Shown here: positions 26,370 through 33,774 of the stretch, in pieces | How the letters are laid out: every line of letters starts with the position of its first letter | Position numbering within the stretch: the first letter of the stretch is position 1 | NCBI RefSeq assembly: GCF_900116495.1 | Contig: NZ_FPAY01000006.1 | Location: 1 to 64,000 of the forward strand | DNA: 64,000 nucleotides | Origin: Arthrobacter sp. ov118 | GTDB lineage: Bacteria; Actinomycetota; Actinomycetes; Actinomycetales; Micrococcaceae | Direction of reading: 5' to 3' | The notes under the pieces: model-generated | The model's input: only the letters and a program-made list of their open reading frames with translations | Told to the model about the DNA's origin: nothing | Databases searched by the model: none | Position numbers and translations under genes: made by a program

Positions 26370-27146
26370 ATGACATCGATTACCCCGTTCCCCACTGAAC
26401 GCACCGTGGTCCTCACCGGTGCAGCATCGGCCCGCGGCATCGGCCGCGCCGCCGCCGACCGGCTGGCCAGCGAGGGCTGGTCCATCGCCATCCTGGATAT
26501 CAACGCCGAGGACGCCAAGGCCGCTGCCGCCGAGATCGGCTCCAACCGCGCGGTCAAGGCCCTTGGGGTGGGCGCCGATGTGTCTGACGCGGCGTCCGTT
26601 GACCGGGCCATCACCGAAATCGAGGACGCACTGCCCCCGATCGTCGCACTGGCCAACCTGGCCGGCATCAGTTCCCCGACGACGTTCATGGAAACAACGG
26701 TGGAGGAGTGGGACAAGGTGTTCGCGATCAACATGCGCGGAACGTTCATCGTCTCCCAGCGGGTCCTCAAGGGCATGATCGAGCGCAAGCTTGGCCGGAT
26801 CGTGAGCATCTCATCCATCTCGGCCCAGCGCGGCGGCGGCACCTACTCCAAGGTCGCCTACAGCGCCTCCAAGGCCGGGATCATCGGCTTCACCCGTGCA
26901 CTGGCCCGCGAGGTGGGCGAATTCGGGGTCACCGTCAACGCCATTGCCCCCGGCCCCATCGACACGGACATCATGGGTGGCACGCTGAGCGAGGAGCGCA
27001 AGGCGCAGATGTCCGAGGGCATCATGATGGGACGCGTCGGCACCCGCGAGGAAGTGGCAGCCCTGATCGCCTTCCTGCTTGGCCAGGACTCGGGTTACAT
27101 CACCGCGGCCACGTACGACATCAACGGCGGCCTCCAGGTCTCCTGA
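26370..27146 (+). CDS. SDR-family oxidoreductase
   Basis: A 258-residue short-chain dehydrogenase. Catalytic residues are the Ser in SISSISAQRGGG (about 148) and YSASKAG, the Tyr-x-x-x-Lys (about 161-165). The cofactor loop TGAASARGIGRAA has five residues between TG and GIG, two more than the classical TGxxxGIG. IDTDIMGGT after the PG turn and the final TAATYDINGGLQVS are family-like. It closely resembles the truncated SDR at 63.46 kb, down to the same enlarged loop and the SAQRGGG segment, so the two act on related substrates. It is 27 bases after the permease and is the last gene of its unit. Confidence 0.88.
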   Translation: MTSITPFPTERTVVLTGAASARGIGRAAADRLASEGWSIAILDINAEDAKAAAAEIGSNRAVKALGVGADVSDAASVDRAITEIEDALPPIVALANLAGISSPTTFMETTVEEWDKVFAINMRGTFIVSQRVLKGMIERKLGRIVSISSISAQRGGGTYSKVAYSASKAGIIGFTRALAREVGEFGVTVNAIAPGPIDTDIMGGTLSEERKAQMSEGIMMGRVGTREEVAALIAFLLGQDSGYITAATYDINGGLQVS

Positions 27147-27157
27147 CCCGTCCGCTC

Positions 27158-27228
27158 CCCCCGTTGCGCTATCATTTTTGGCCCTTAAAACCCCGAAATA
27201 GCAGCCAAAAGTGATAGCGCAACGGGGG
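27158..27228. terminator. Bidirectional terminator-like hairpin between convergent genes
   Basis: A 25-bp stem is formed by 27158-27182 and 27204-27228, with only one G:T-type mismatch. The arms share CCCCGTTGCGCTATCA at their outer part, and the 21-nt loop is AT-rich. The stem is unusually long and nearly perfect. It sits between the SDR and protease stop codons. Confidence 0.7.
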
Positions 27229-27237
27229 AGGGAAGCG

Positions 27238-28188
27238 TCAGAGGTCCTTGCGGCACTCGGCGCGGCCGAGCTCGTACAGCCCGTTCAGGTCACCGTCATT
27301 AAAACCGTCGGGCGTTTCAATCTCCGGGTACATCAGCTGGGTGGGATCATCGACATGCTCCAGGCCCATCACATGGCCCAGTTCGTGCAGGATCACGGCC
27401 GTGGCATAGCCCGCGCCCTGGGGCCGGTCCAAGTCTTCCGCAATTTGCGGGGCGTCCAGTTCCAGGCTGCCGGTGACGAAACTCTTGGGACCATCCCCAA
27501 AACTGAAGTGCGTGCTGCCGCCGGTGCCAATCACCGGGCCCTTCAGTTGCGGGGCCTGGTCGGGCGTTGTCCAGGCGATCAGCAATGGCGCCCACCGGTC
27601 CCCGTAGACGTCCTTCTGGTACGGGGCCCGAGTGGGTGAGGGGGCCTCGCTGGTGGGCCCGTCATAGATGAAAGTGATCCCGGTATCCTCCGAGATCGTC
27701 CGGATGGAGTCTTCCACGAGCCGTTCGGCACCCTCCGGCGCCAGGGCCGCGTTGACCACGTAGTGCAGCGGCCGGCAGGGCGAGTAGCCCACCGGACTCC
27801 CGTCGGGGTTGGTCGCCAGGAACTTGTAGGAGGCGCTGGCCACCTCCGGCTTGCGCGGCGTGCCGAGGGGATGGTCCTGTTCCTCGTGCCCGGGCGGGGG
27901 AGTGTCCCGGGCATCCGCGGCCACGGCGGGCTGACCCGACTCCCGGCCGGTTCGCGGTTCCGCCTGCGGATCGGTGGGCTGGCTCTGCGCTGTGTGGCCG
28001 GCAGTGTCGCCCGTTCCGCGGCTGACCTCGAAGAGGCCCGTGAAACGCGGATCGCCGTAGAGCATTCCGGCCGCAAGGAAGGCCACAACGGCAATCACGG
28101 CAGCGGCGCCAAGGTTCCGGACAACCCGCAGGGCCGTGGCGGGCCGGCTGTGCCGCCGCCCGCGGTCCCGGAATTGGGGACCTTCCAC
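27238..28188 (-). CDS. Membrane-anchored matrixin-family zinc metalloprotease
   Basis: About 316 residues. The zinc site HELGHVMGLEHV (HExxHxxGxxH) and the Met-turn-like QLMYPEI follow each other near the C-terminus, as in matrixins. One N-terminal membrane helix (NLGAAAVIAVVAFLAAGMLY, about 25-45) is followed by a Pro/Thr/Glu-rich linker to about residue 100, so the catalytic domain is outside the cell. The GTG at 28186-28188 shares one base with the TAG of the upstream iron-transporter gene, so the two are co-translated. Substrates are unknown. The acidic, secreted linker has no Cys-switch propeptide that I can see. Confidence 0.8.
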   Translation of the reverse strand: MEGPQFRDRGRRHSRPATALRVVRNLGAAAVIAVVAFLAAGMLYGDPRFTGLFEVSRGTGDTAGHTAQSQPTDPQAEPRTGRESGQPAVAADARDTPPPGHEEQDHPLGTPRKPEVASASYKFLATNPDGSPVGYSPCRPLHYVVNAALAPEGAERLVEDSIRTISEDTGITFIYDGPTSEAPSPTRAPYQKDVYGDRWAPLLIAWTTPDQAPQLKGPVIGTGGSTHFSFGDGPKSFVTGSLELDAPQIAEDLDRPQGAGYATAVILHELGHVMGLEHVDDPTQLMYPEIETPDGFNDGDLNGLYELGRAECRKDL

Positions 28189-29333
28189 TAGCTGACCACG
28201 GCGCCAAAGACCATGCCCAGCAGGTACGTGACGCCGGCGGCTCCCATGCCGATGGCCAACTGGCGAAGACCCCGGGTAGTGGGGGAGGTGCCGGAGAGCA
28301 GGCCCACAACGCTGCCGGTGAGCAGCAGGGCGAGTCCAACCAGGGCCCCGGACACCACGAGCGCCGCAAGTCCCGTCATGCCCAACAGGAACGGGATGAT
28401 GGGCACGATCGCGCCCGAGGCGAAGAAGCAGAAGCTCGACGCCGCTGCGCCCCACGCCGTGCCGACAGCCTCGTGCTGGTCCGCGGATTCCGGCAGTTCC
28501 GGCTGCAAGGACAGGCTGGGATCGCAGTCGCAGTCCAGCAGGCCCATACGCTCCGCGACGCGGTGTTCGGCTGCCTCGCGGGACATGCCACGGGCCAGGT
28601 ACACGAGCAGCAGTTCGTTGTGTTCAATGTCCAGCAGTGGCGCCGCTGCCAATGTGATCTGGGTGGGCCGGGTCGCGGCGAGGAGTTCGCGCTGGGACCG
28701 AACGGAAATGAACTCGCCGGCACCCATTGACAGCGCACCGGCCAGCAGCCCGGCGATGCCGCTCAGGAGCACCACCTGGCTTCCAACGCCGGAGGCCGCC
28801 ATGCCCATGACGAGGGAAAGGTTGCTCACCAGCCCGTCGTTGGCGCCAAAGACAGCGGCCCGGAACGTTCCCGCCAGCCGGTTTCGGCCCCGGGTGGCCA
28901 GCCCGCGGACCACTTCTTCATGGATCTGCTCGTCGGCGACCATGGCGGGGGTGGCGGATGGTTCGCTGGCGTACGGGGAGCGGCTCTCCGCCCGCTGTGC
29001 CAGGGCCAGGACGAAGACCGAGCCGAAGTGGCGGGCCAGGAACCCCAGGAACCGGCTTCGGAAGGACGCATGCCGGTCCTTGCCCGCGTGCTCGCCCAGT
29101 AATTTGAGCCAGTGCGCCTCGTGGCGTCCCTCCGCCTCGGCCAGGGCGAGCAGGATGGCACGCTCTTCGCCGCTGCGGTTTTGCGCTAGGTCGCGGTAGA
29201 CGGCCGCTTCGGCCCGTTCATCTGCCAGGTACTGGCGCCAGCGCTTGATGTCCGTGGCGTTGGGTACTGCCGAGGCGGGTGCTGGAGGGTGCTGCTGAGA
29301 GCCGTTGTGGTCGGATTCGGTGTGCTGAGACAC
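28188..29333 (-). CDS. Ferritin-like/VIT1 (MbfA-type) iron or manganese transporter
   Basis: A 381-residue fusion. The N-terminal half (about 25-150) is a rubrerythrin/ferritin-like helical bundle with metal-ligand patterns YLADERAEAAVYRDLA, AEAEGRHEAHWLKLL and the later DEQIHEEVVRGL. The C-terminal half is a VIT1/CCC1 domain with about five helices, starting FRAAVFGANDGLVSNLSLVM and with GALSMGAGEFISVRSQREL. Membrane-bound ferritins of this type export iron and protect against hydrogen peroxide. Here a Cys-containing loop (GLLDCDCDPSL) lies between helices. The ATG follows a GGAG-type site. It is first in a two-gene unit with the matrixin. Confidence 0.86.
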   Translation of the reverse strand: MSQHTESDHNGSQQHPPAPASAVPNATDIKRWRQYLADERAEAAVYRDLAQNRSGEERAILLALAEAEGRHEAHWLKLLGEHAGKDRHASFRSRFLGFLARHFGSVFVLALAQRAESRSPYASEPSATPAMVADEQIHEEVVRGLATRGRNRLAGTFRAAVFGANDGLVSNLSLVMGMAASGVGSQVVLLSGIAGLLAGALSMGAGEFISVRSQRELLAATRPTQITLAAAPLLDIEHNELLLVYLARGMSREAAEHRVAERMGLLDCDCDPSLSLQPELPESADQHEAVGTAWGAAASSFCFFASGAIVPIIPFLLGMTGLAALVVSGALVGLALLLTGSVVGLLSGTSPTTRGLRQLAIGMGAAGVTYLLGMVFGAVVS

Positions 29334-29594
29334 GAAAAAACTCCTGGTTTTGGTCGGGCGTGGTCCGGCCCCATTGCGACTCCAGACTACCCGGTATTTC
29401 CGCGCATTTTCGGCCGGTTGTCCTCAGCGAAGAGTTTAGGGAAACCGTAACCGGCGGGTCCCAGCGCGCCGTCCGCGGCGGTGGGCGGCGCCGGTTGGAA
29501 ACCCTTGACCGGCCGGGCTCGCGGTGTTCGAATGAAATCCAGGGCGGGCTCCCCGGAGCCCTTGCCGCCACCGATGCCAGACGGAGGTTGCACC

Positions 29595-29828
29595 ATGGAC
29601 AGCACCGGATCAGGTCCCCAGCCGACCCGGGATTCACTCGAGTCCGATCCCGCGTACGACTACGCAGAGGACGCGCCCGTGAGCGATGTCCCCGAAACCG
29701 AGGAGGACGAGATTCTCGAGGAGGCCGACCGGCTGGTTCCGTTGGACAAGACGGACTTCCTGGACGACGAGAAGCCGGTCGTGGCTCTGGAGGGGGAGGA
29801 ATTCCTCGAGCCTGAGGAAAACGAGTGA
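29595..29828 (+). CDS. Small, highly acidic protein of unknown function
   Basis: A 77-residue protein, MDSTGSGPQPTRDSLESDPA and onward, that I do not recognise. About one third of the residues are Asp or Glu, with runs such as ETEEDEILEEAD, and there is almost no Lys or Arg. It has no membrane segment and is probably disordered. The ATG at 29595 follows GGAGGTTG. An upstream start at 29481 would add a basic, Gly/Pro-rich stretch of quite different composition and is rejected. A perfect terminator follows, which supports it as a real single-gene unit. Confidence 0.65.
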   Translation: MDSTGSGPQPTRDSLESDPAYDYAEDAPVSDVPETEEDEILEEADRLVPLDKTDFLDDEKPVVALEGEEFLEPEENE

Positions 29829-29855
29829 CGTCGAACAGGAGTCAGTCGAACAGGA

Positions 29856-29913
29856 GTTAAAGGTCGACGGCGGCACCCCGGAAGGGGAGCGCCGCCGTCG
29901 ACCTTTAACTTTT
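29856..29913 (+). terminator. Intrinsic terminator after the acidic-protein gene
   Basis: Perfect 19-bp arms GTTAAAGGTCGACGGCGGC (29856-29874) and GCCGCCGTCGACCTTTAAC (29891-29909), with an inner CCCC/GGGG pair, are followed by TTTTGTT. Mirror-image AT-rich ends let it work on both strands, and it lies between two convergent genes. Confidence 0.85.
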
Positions 29914-29965
29914 GTTGACCCTTCTTCAGGCCCGGGGTGTGCCGGGGACCTGAACGGGCAGGACC

Positions 29966-31489
29966 CTAGTGAGTCAGGGCGGGGGCCTGTTCGCCCTCCG
30001 TGGCGCTGCCGGCAACACGGCGCTGCCAGTTCTTCATGACCGCGGGATCCGTTCGCGGAGTCAGGAGCGACACTGCGACATAGGCGATCGCAGAGGCGAT
30101 GAGGCCGTAGTAGATCGGCTCGTTGGCGTAGATGCCGTCCAGCGGCACTTCGGCGTTGACTTCCAGGATGATCATGGTGCCGAGCGTGATGACGGAGCCG
30201 ACGGCCATGGACGCTGCGGCGGCAAGGCCGGTGCCGCGCTTCCATACCAGGCCGCCGAGGATGGCCACGAGCAAGCCGCCGACGAGGATGTCATAGGCAA
30301 TGGTCAGGGCGGCGACGACGTCCTTGGTGATGATGGCGATCACGATCGCCACGACGCCGAGGCCAAGGACCCACATCCGGTTCGCCTTGACGTCGTGTTC
30401 CGGGTTGTCGGTGTCGTCGGTGTTGACCGTCTTGCCGAACCAGCCGGCGACGAACGGGAGCACATCGGCGCGGGCCACGGTGGCGGCAGCGATGAGGGCG
30501 CCGGAGGCGGTGGACATCATGGCCGCAACGGCCGCGGCGAGGACGAGGCCGCCGATTCCGATGGGCAGCAGATGGGTGGCGACCTCAGCGTAGACGACGT
30601 CCTTACCGAGGGCCTTGACATCGATCTGCGGCAGGGCAACGCGGGCGCCGAGCCCGATCAGGGCACCCGCAGCACCGTAGAGGATGCAGTAGATACCCGC
30701 CGTAGCGCCACCCCAGCGGGCAACGGTCGGGGTCCTGGCGGTGAAGACGCGCTGCCAGATGTCCTGGCCGATCAGCAGGCCCAGGGTGTAGACCACAAAG
30801 TACGTGATGATCGTCTGGGCGCCGATGCCGTCGATCTGGAAGAAGGTGGCGTCCACACGGCTGCGGATCCCGTCCAGGCCGCCGGCGGCGTTGAGCGTGA
30901 ACGGCAGCATCAGCACGAAGATGCCGACCGTCTTGATCACGAACTGGACCTGGTCGGCCAGGGTGATGGACCACATGCCGCCGATCGTCGAGTAGATCAG
31001 CACGATGGCCCCGCCGATGGCGATCGCGAGGGCGCGGTCCCAGCCGAAGAGCACCACGAAGATGGTGGCGTAGGCGCCCGTGGAGGTGGCGCAGAGCATC
31101 AGGGTGTAGGCGAGCATGACGATGCCGGAGGCCTGCGTGGCCTTGCTGCCATAGCGCAGGGTCAGCATCTGGGAGACGGTGTAGATCTTCAGTTTTTGGA
31201 TGGTGCCGGCGAAGAGCAGGCTCAGCAGCAGCACGCCCGCCCCGATTGCCACCACGAGCCACATGCCGGAGATGCCGAACTTGTAACCGAGGCCTACGCC
31301 GCCGACGGTGGAGGCGCCGCCAAGCACGACGGCTGCCATGGTGCCGGTGTAGAGGAACGGGCCGAGCCGCCGGCCTGCGACGAGGAAGTCGCTGTTGTTC
31401 TTGGTGCGGGACTTGCCCCACCAGCCGAATGCCAGCATGGCGGCCAGATACACCACCACGATGGCGATGTTGATGAAGCTTGCTTCCAT
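29966..31489 (-). CDS. Sodium:solute symporter (SSS family)
   Basis: A 507-residue symporter with about 13 helices. It begins MEASFINIAIVVVYLAAMLA, and the SSS features KNNSDFLVAGRRLGPFLYTG (about 30-50), GASTVGGVGLGYKFGISGMW and TASGALIAAATVARADVLPF (about 340) are clear. The ATG at 31487-31489 has AAGGAG 6 nt upstream. A longer reading frame to 31624 has no ribosome site and reads through the operator. It is divergent from an XRE-cupin regulator. Members move many solutes (proline, pantothenate, urea, polyamines). With the ureohydrolase and Amt nearby a nitrogenous substrate is likely, but this is inference. Confidence 0.87.
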   Translation of the reverse strand: MEASFINIAIVVVYLAAMLAFGWWGKSRTKNNSDFLVAGRRLGPFLYTGTMAAVVLGGASTVGGVGLGYKFGISGMWLVVAIGAGVLLLSLLFAGTIQKLKIYTVSQMLTLRYGSKATQASGIVMLAYTLMLCATSTGAYATIFVVLFGWDRALAIAIGGAIVLIYSTIGGMWSITLADQVQFVIKTVGIFVLMLPFTLNAAGGLDGIRSRVDATFFQIDGIGAQTIITYFVVYTLGLLIGQDIWQRVFTARTPTVARWGGATAGIYCILYGAAGALIGLGARVALPQIDVKALGKDVVYAEVATHLLPIGIGGLVLAAAVAAMMSTASGALIAAATVARADVLPFVAGWFGKTVNTDDTDNPEHDVKANRMWVLGLGVVAIVIAIITKDVVAALTIAYDILVGGLLVAILGGLVWKRGTGLAAAASMAVGSVITLGTMIILEVNAEVPLDGIYANEPIYYGLIASAIAYVAVSLLTPRTDPAVMKNWQRRVAGSATEGEQAPALTH

Positions 31490-31609
31490 TGAGGGCTCCT
31501 TGGAGCTGATTGGCAGTGTGCGGGGCCTTGCCGGGCCGCGATGATGTGCTCGGCAAGCCAGCTGCTGCGGAACGTGGTCGGCGGAGGGTGCCGGTGGGAG
31601 CCTCCTGTA

Positions 31610-31635
31610 TTGCCTCATAGGCAACTTCTGTTGCC
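31610..31635. promoter_or_regulatory. Palindromic operator between symporter and XRE-cupin genes
   Basis: TTGCCTCATAGGCAA (31610-31624) is a perfect 6-bp-arm palindrome, and a further TTGCC half-site follows at 31631. It lies in the divergent region of a regulator and its probable target transporter, where a self-acting XRE-type repressor would be expected to bind. Confidence 0.55.
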
Positions 31636-31768
31636 AAACAGTAGGCTGTGATCCGGGTAACAGTCAAGGCGCAGTGCCTGCCGCCGCCGCATCCGCGTCA
31701 CGAAGCGCCCGTCCCGCTAGGATTGCTCCAATGATGGGGCCAAGCGGCCGGCCGTGAAAGGTTCCTAT

Positions 31769-32344
31769 ATGAAGGCTCTACCGGTAGAACCGAGCAACGT
31801 CCCTGTAGCCATCGGTTCTAGGATCCGCGCCGCCCGGCAGTCCCAGCGGCTCACCATTGAACAGGTCGCCGACGCCACCGGGCTTACCAAGGGATTCCTC
31901 AGCCGAGTGGAACGGGATCTCACCTCGCCGTCGGTCGCCTCCCTGGTGACGCTGTGCCAGGTCCTGTCCATTTCGATCGGCGACCTCTTCGCCGCACCCG
32001 AAACCCACCTGACCAAACAGAACGAGGGTCCACGGATCTCCCTCGGCGGCGAGGGGATCGTGGAGCGGCTGCTGACTGCGCGCTCGGAGCGTCGCGTCCA
32101 GATCATCCAGGCGGTCATCGAGCCGCGTGGGCGTGGCGAGTCCGAACTCTACGCCGTGGACTGCGACGTCGACGTCCTGCATGTGGTCAAAGGCAACATT
32201 CGGCTAATCCTTACCAACGAAGAATTCGAACTCAGTACCGGGGATACCGTGACGTTCCCCGGGCGGGAACCGCACACGTGGGTCAACCCCACGGATGACG
32301 CCGTCGAGGTGCTGTGGGTGCTGGTGCCGGCCGCCAGCCGCTAG
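31769..32344 (+). CDS. XRE-family regulator with C-terminal cupin domain
   Basis: About 191 residues. The N-terminal HTH_3 domain spans about 12-70 (IGSRIRAARQSQRLTIEQVA; recognition helix LTKGFLSRVERDLTSPSVAS). A short linker leads to a cupin domain (about 115-190) with LYAVDCDVDVLHVVKGNIRL and the final TGDTVTFPGREPHTWVNPT, where Glu and His are likely metal ligands. The ATG at 31769 lies 6 nt after GAAAGG. A GTG at 31754 overlaps that site. Regulators of this shape, such as PuuR-like proteins, control polyamine or amino-acid use. It is divergent from the symporter and probably controls it. Confidence 0.86.
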   Translation: MKALPVEPSNVPVAIGSRIRAARQSQRLTIEQVADATGLTKGFLSRVERDLTSPSVASLVTLCQVLSISIGDLFAAPETHLTKQNEGPRISLGGEGIVERLLTARSERRVQIIQAVIEPRGRGESELYAVDCDVDVLHVVKGNIRLILTNEEFELSTGDTVTFPGREPHTWVNPTDDAVEVLWVLVPAASR

Positions 32345-32498
32345 CCTCCCCGCGGGACCGGCCGCCTGCCTTCCGCCGCCAGGCTGCCTGGATTGCGGTC
32401 CTCCCCGGTTGCTAAGCCGACGAGGGCTGCGGGCCGGCGCCCAGTCCCAGGATCCAGCGCGCGATCCGGGTGCGCCCCGAAGCAACTGGGCAGGAACG

Positions 32499-33326
32499 TC
32501 ACGGAACGCTGCGCGGTGTCCGGCTCAGCACGGCCCGAATTTCAGCGATGACACGCTCCGATTCAAACCAGATATGCTCCGGCATGTACCTCAGCACGGC
32601 AAATCCGTTGACCGTGGAGGCGTTGTTGCGGCCCAGATCCCGGCGCATGGCCTCGCGGTTGGAATGGAATGCGAAGCCGTCCACTTCCACGATGAGGAAT
32701 CCCTCAATCAGGAAGTCCACCCGGCCGATTCCCGGGAGCTGGACTTGGGTGTCGAAGCCGATTCCGTTTGCGTTGAAGAGATGCTGGGCATCGACCTCCA
32801 CGATTGACTCGGCGCGTAAATCCAACTGCCGCAGGGCCCGGAGTACCGGACCCGACCGGTCTCCGGTGAGCTGGGCCTTCAGCAATTCGAGGGGAATTCC
32901 GTGCAACCGCATGGCCGATGTCGCCAGGGCTGTTGATGCCGGCGGCCTCAAACACGACAGGGCATGCAGCGTAACGTCCTCGACCGCGGCCACCGGCAGC
33001 TGGGCAGGACCATCGAACCTGCTGGTCCGGTGTCTGATGAAGCCAGTTCCGTGGCCGTGGTTGCAGGCCAAATGATGCTGGGCCGGAATTTCTCTAAGCC
33101 ATAGGCCGTAGTGCTCGGCCGCACTGGCGCAGGTGACGCGGGCATTGTGCCGGATGGCCGCGGCGAGCTCCGGCTGGCACTTGGGGAGCATGAACACTCC
33201 TCGCCTGGGTTGCCGCGCTCCCGCCCTCGTCAGCCCGGTGATGTCCGTCCGGGAGTATCCAGCGGCCAAAAGCTGGCCGGTCCGGGCGATTCCGCCGAGT
33301 TGTGCAAGGTAGTTGATGGGGTCCAT
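32499..33326 (-). CDS. AbiEi-like N-terminal domain with DUF559 (Vsr-like) nuclease domain
   Basis: A 275-residue protein. The N-terminus (MDPINYLAQLGGIARTGQLL, then the helix GYSRTDITGLTRAGARQPRR) resembles the winged helix of AbiEi-type antitoxins. The C-terminal half has the DUF559 pattern LPGIGRVDFLIEGFLIVEVD followed by GFAFHSNREAMRRD, in which the Asp and the Glu of IVEVD fit a PD-(D/E)xK-type active site. Proteins of this two-part form are common, poorly studied genes in actinobacteria. No toxin gene is adjacent, so an antitoxin role is not supported. Lower GC and isolation from its neighbours suggest an inserted or independent gene. Confidence 0.78.
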   Translation of the reverse strand: MDPINYLAQLGGIARTGQLLAAGYSRTDITGLTRAGARQPRRGVFMLPKCQPELAAAIRHNARVTCASAAEHYGLWLREIPAQHHLACNHGHGTGFIRHRTSRFDGPAQLPVAAVEDVTLHALSCLRPPASTALATSAMRLHGIPLELLKAQLTGDRSGPVLRALRQLDLRAESIVEVDAQHLFNANGIGFDTQVQLPGIGRVDFLIEGFLIVEVDGFAFHSNREAMRRDLGRNNASTVNGFAVLRYMPEHIWFESERVIAEIRAVLSRTPRSVP

Positions 33327-33774
33327 GTCGTCAGTCCATAGGGTCGGCCTGGACCGCGGAAGGCGCCAATGCGGCTATGTGGGCATTGGGTTGTGCTGGC
33401 AACTCGGCTGTTTGGGCATCCATCGCGCCGCCCGGCTGCGCTCCTTCCCGGTTGCCGGCCGCGGGGACGGCTCCGCGGCCGGCAAAACGCTGAATCCCGG
33501 GCAGGGCCTGGGGCGGGCTTGGGAGCAACGGGGGAGGAGCGTCGGCCGCCCCGCTTACGGCCACAGTGAGATGTATGTCACATCCCGGAAACCTGCCGGA
33601 AATGGCGATTTAATCCCCGGGACCGTCCCGTAACGTGCCCGCAAGATAAGGAGCGCCTTCCGGAAACACGCTGTGGGTAGCGTTCCCTGCGGGGGGACGT
33701 GCAGCAGTCCCAAAACTCATGGTTTCGCCGATCCGGCGCCCTCGGAGCGCCGGCCCTCGAGGAAGGCTCCCGCA
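33327..33774. other. Intergenic region upstream of amt, no supported gene
   Basis: About 450 bases between the divergent DUF559 and ammonium-transporter genes. Short open frames exist on both strands but none shows a recognisable product or good start. The right part, from about 33565, is less GC-rich and carries an imperfect dyad, GTGAGATGTATGTCAC (33566-33581), which may belong to the amt promoter. Confidence 0.5.

Noticed and set aside
33331..33564. A 77-codon minus-strand frame upstream of the DUF559 gene
   Set aside because: Pro/Ala-rich product with no recognisable domain and no good ribosome site. It lies in a divergent intergenic region.
33566..33581. GlxR/Crp-type operator before amt
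   Set aside because: GTGA and TCAC are separated by 8 bp, not the 6 bp of the GlxR/Crp consensus. I keep it only as an imperfect dyad.
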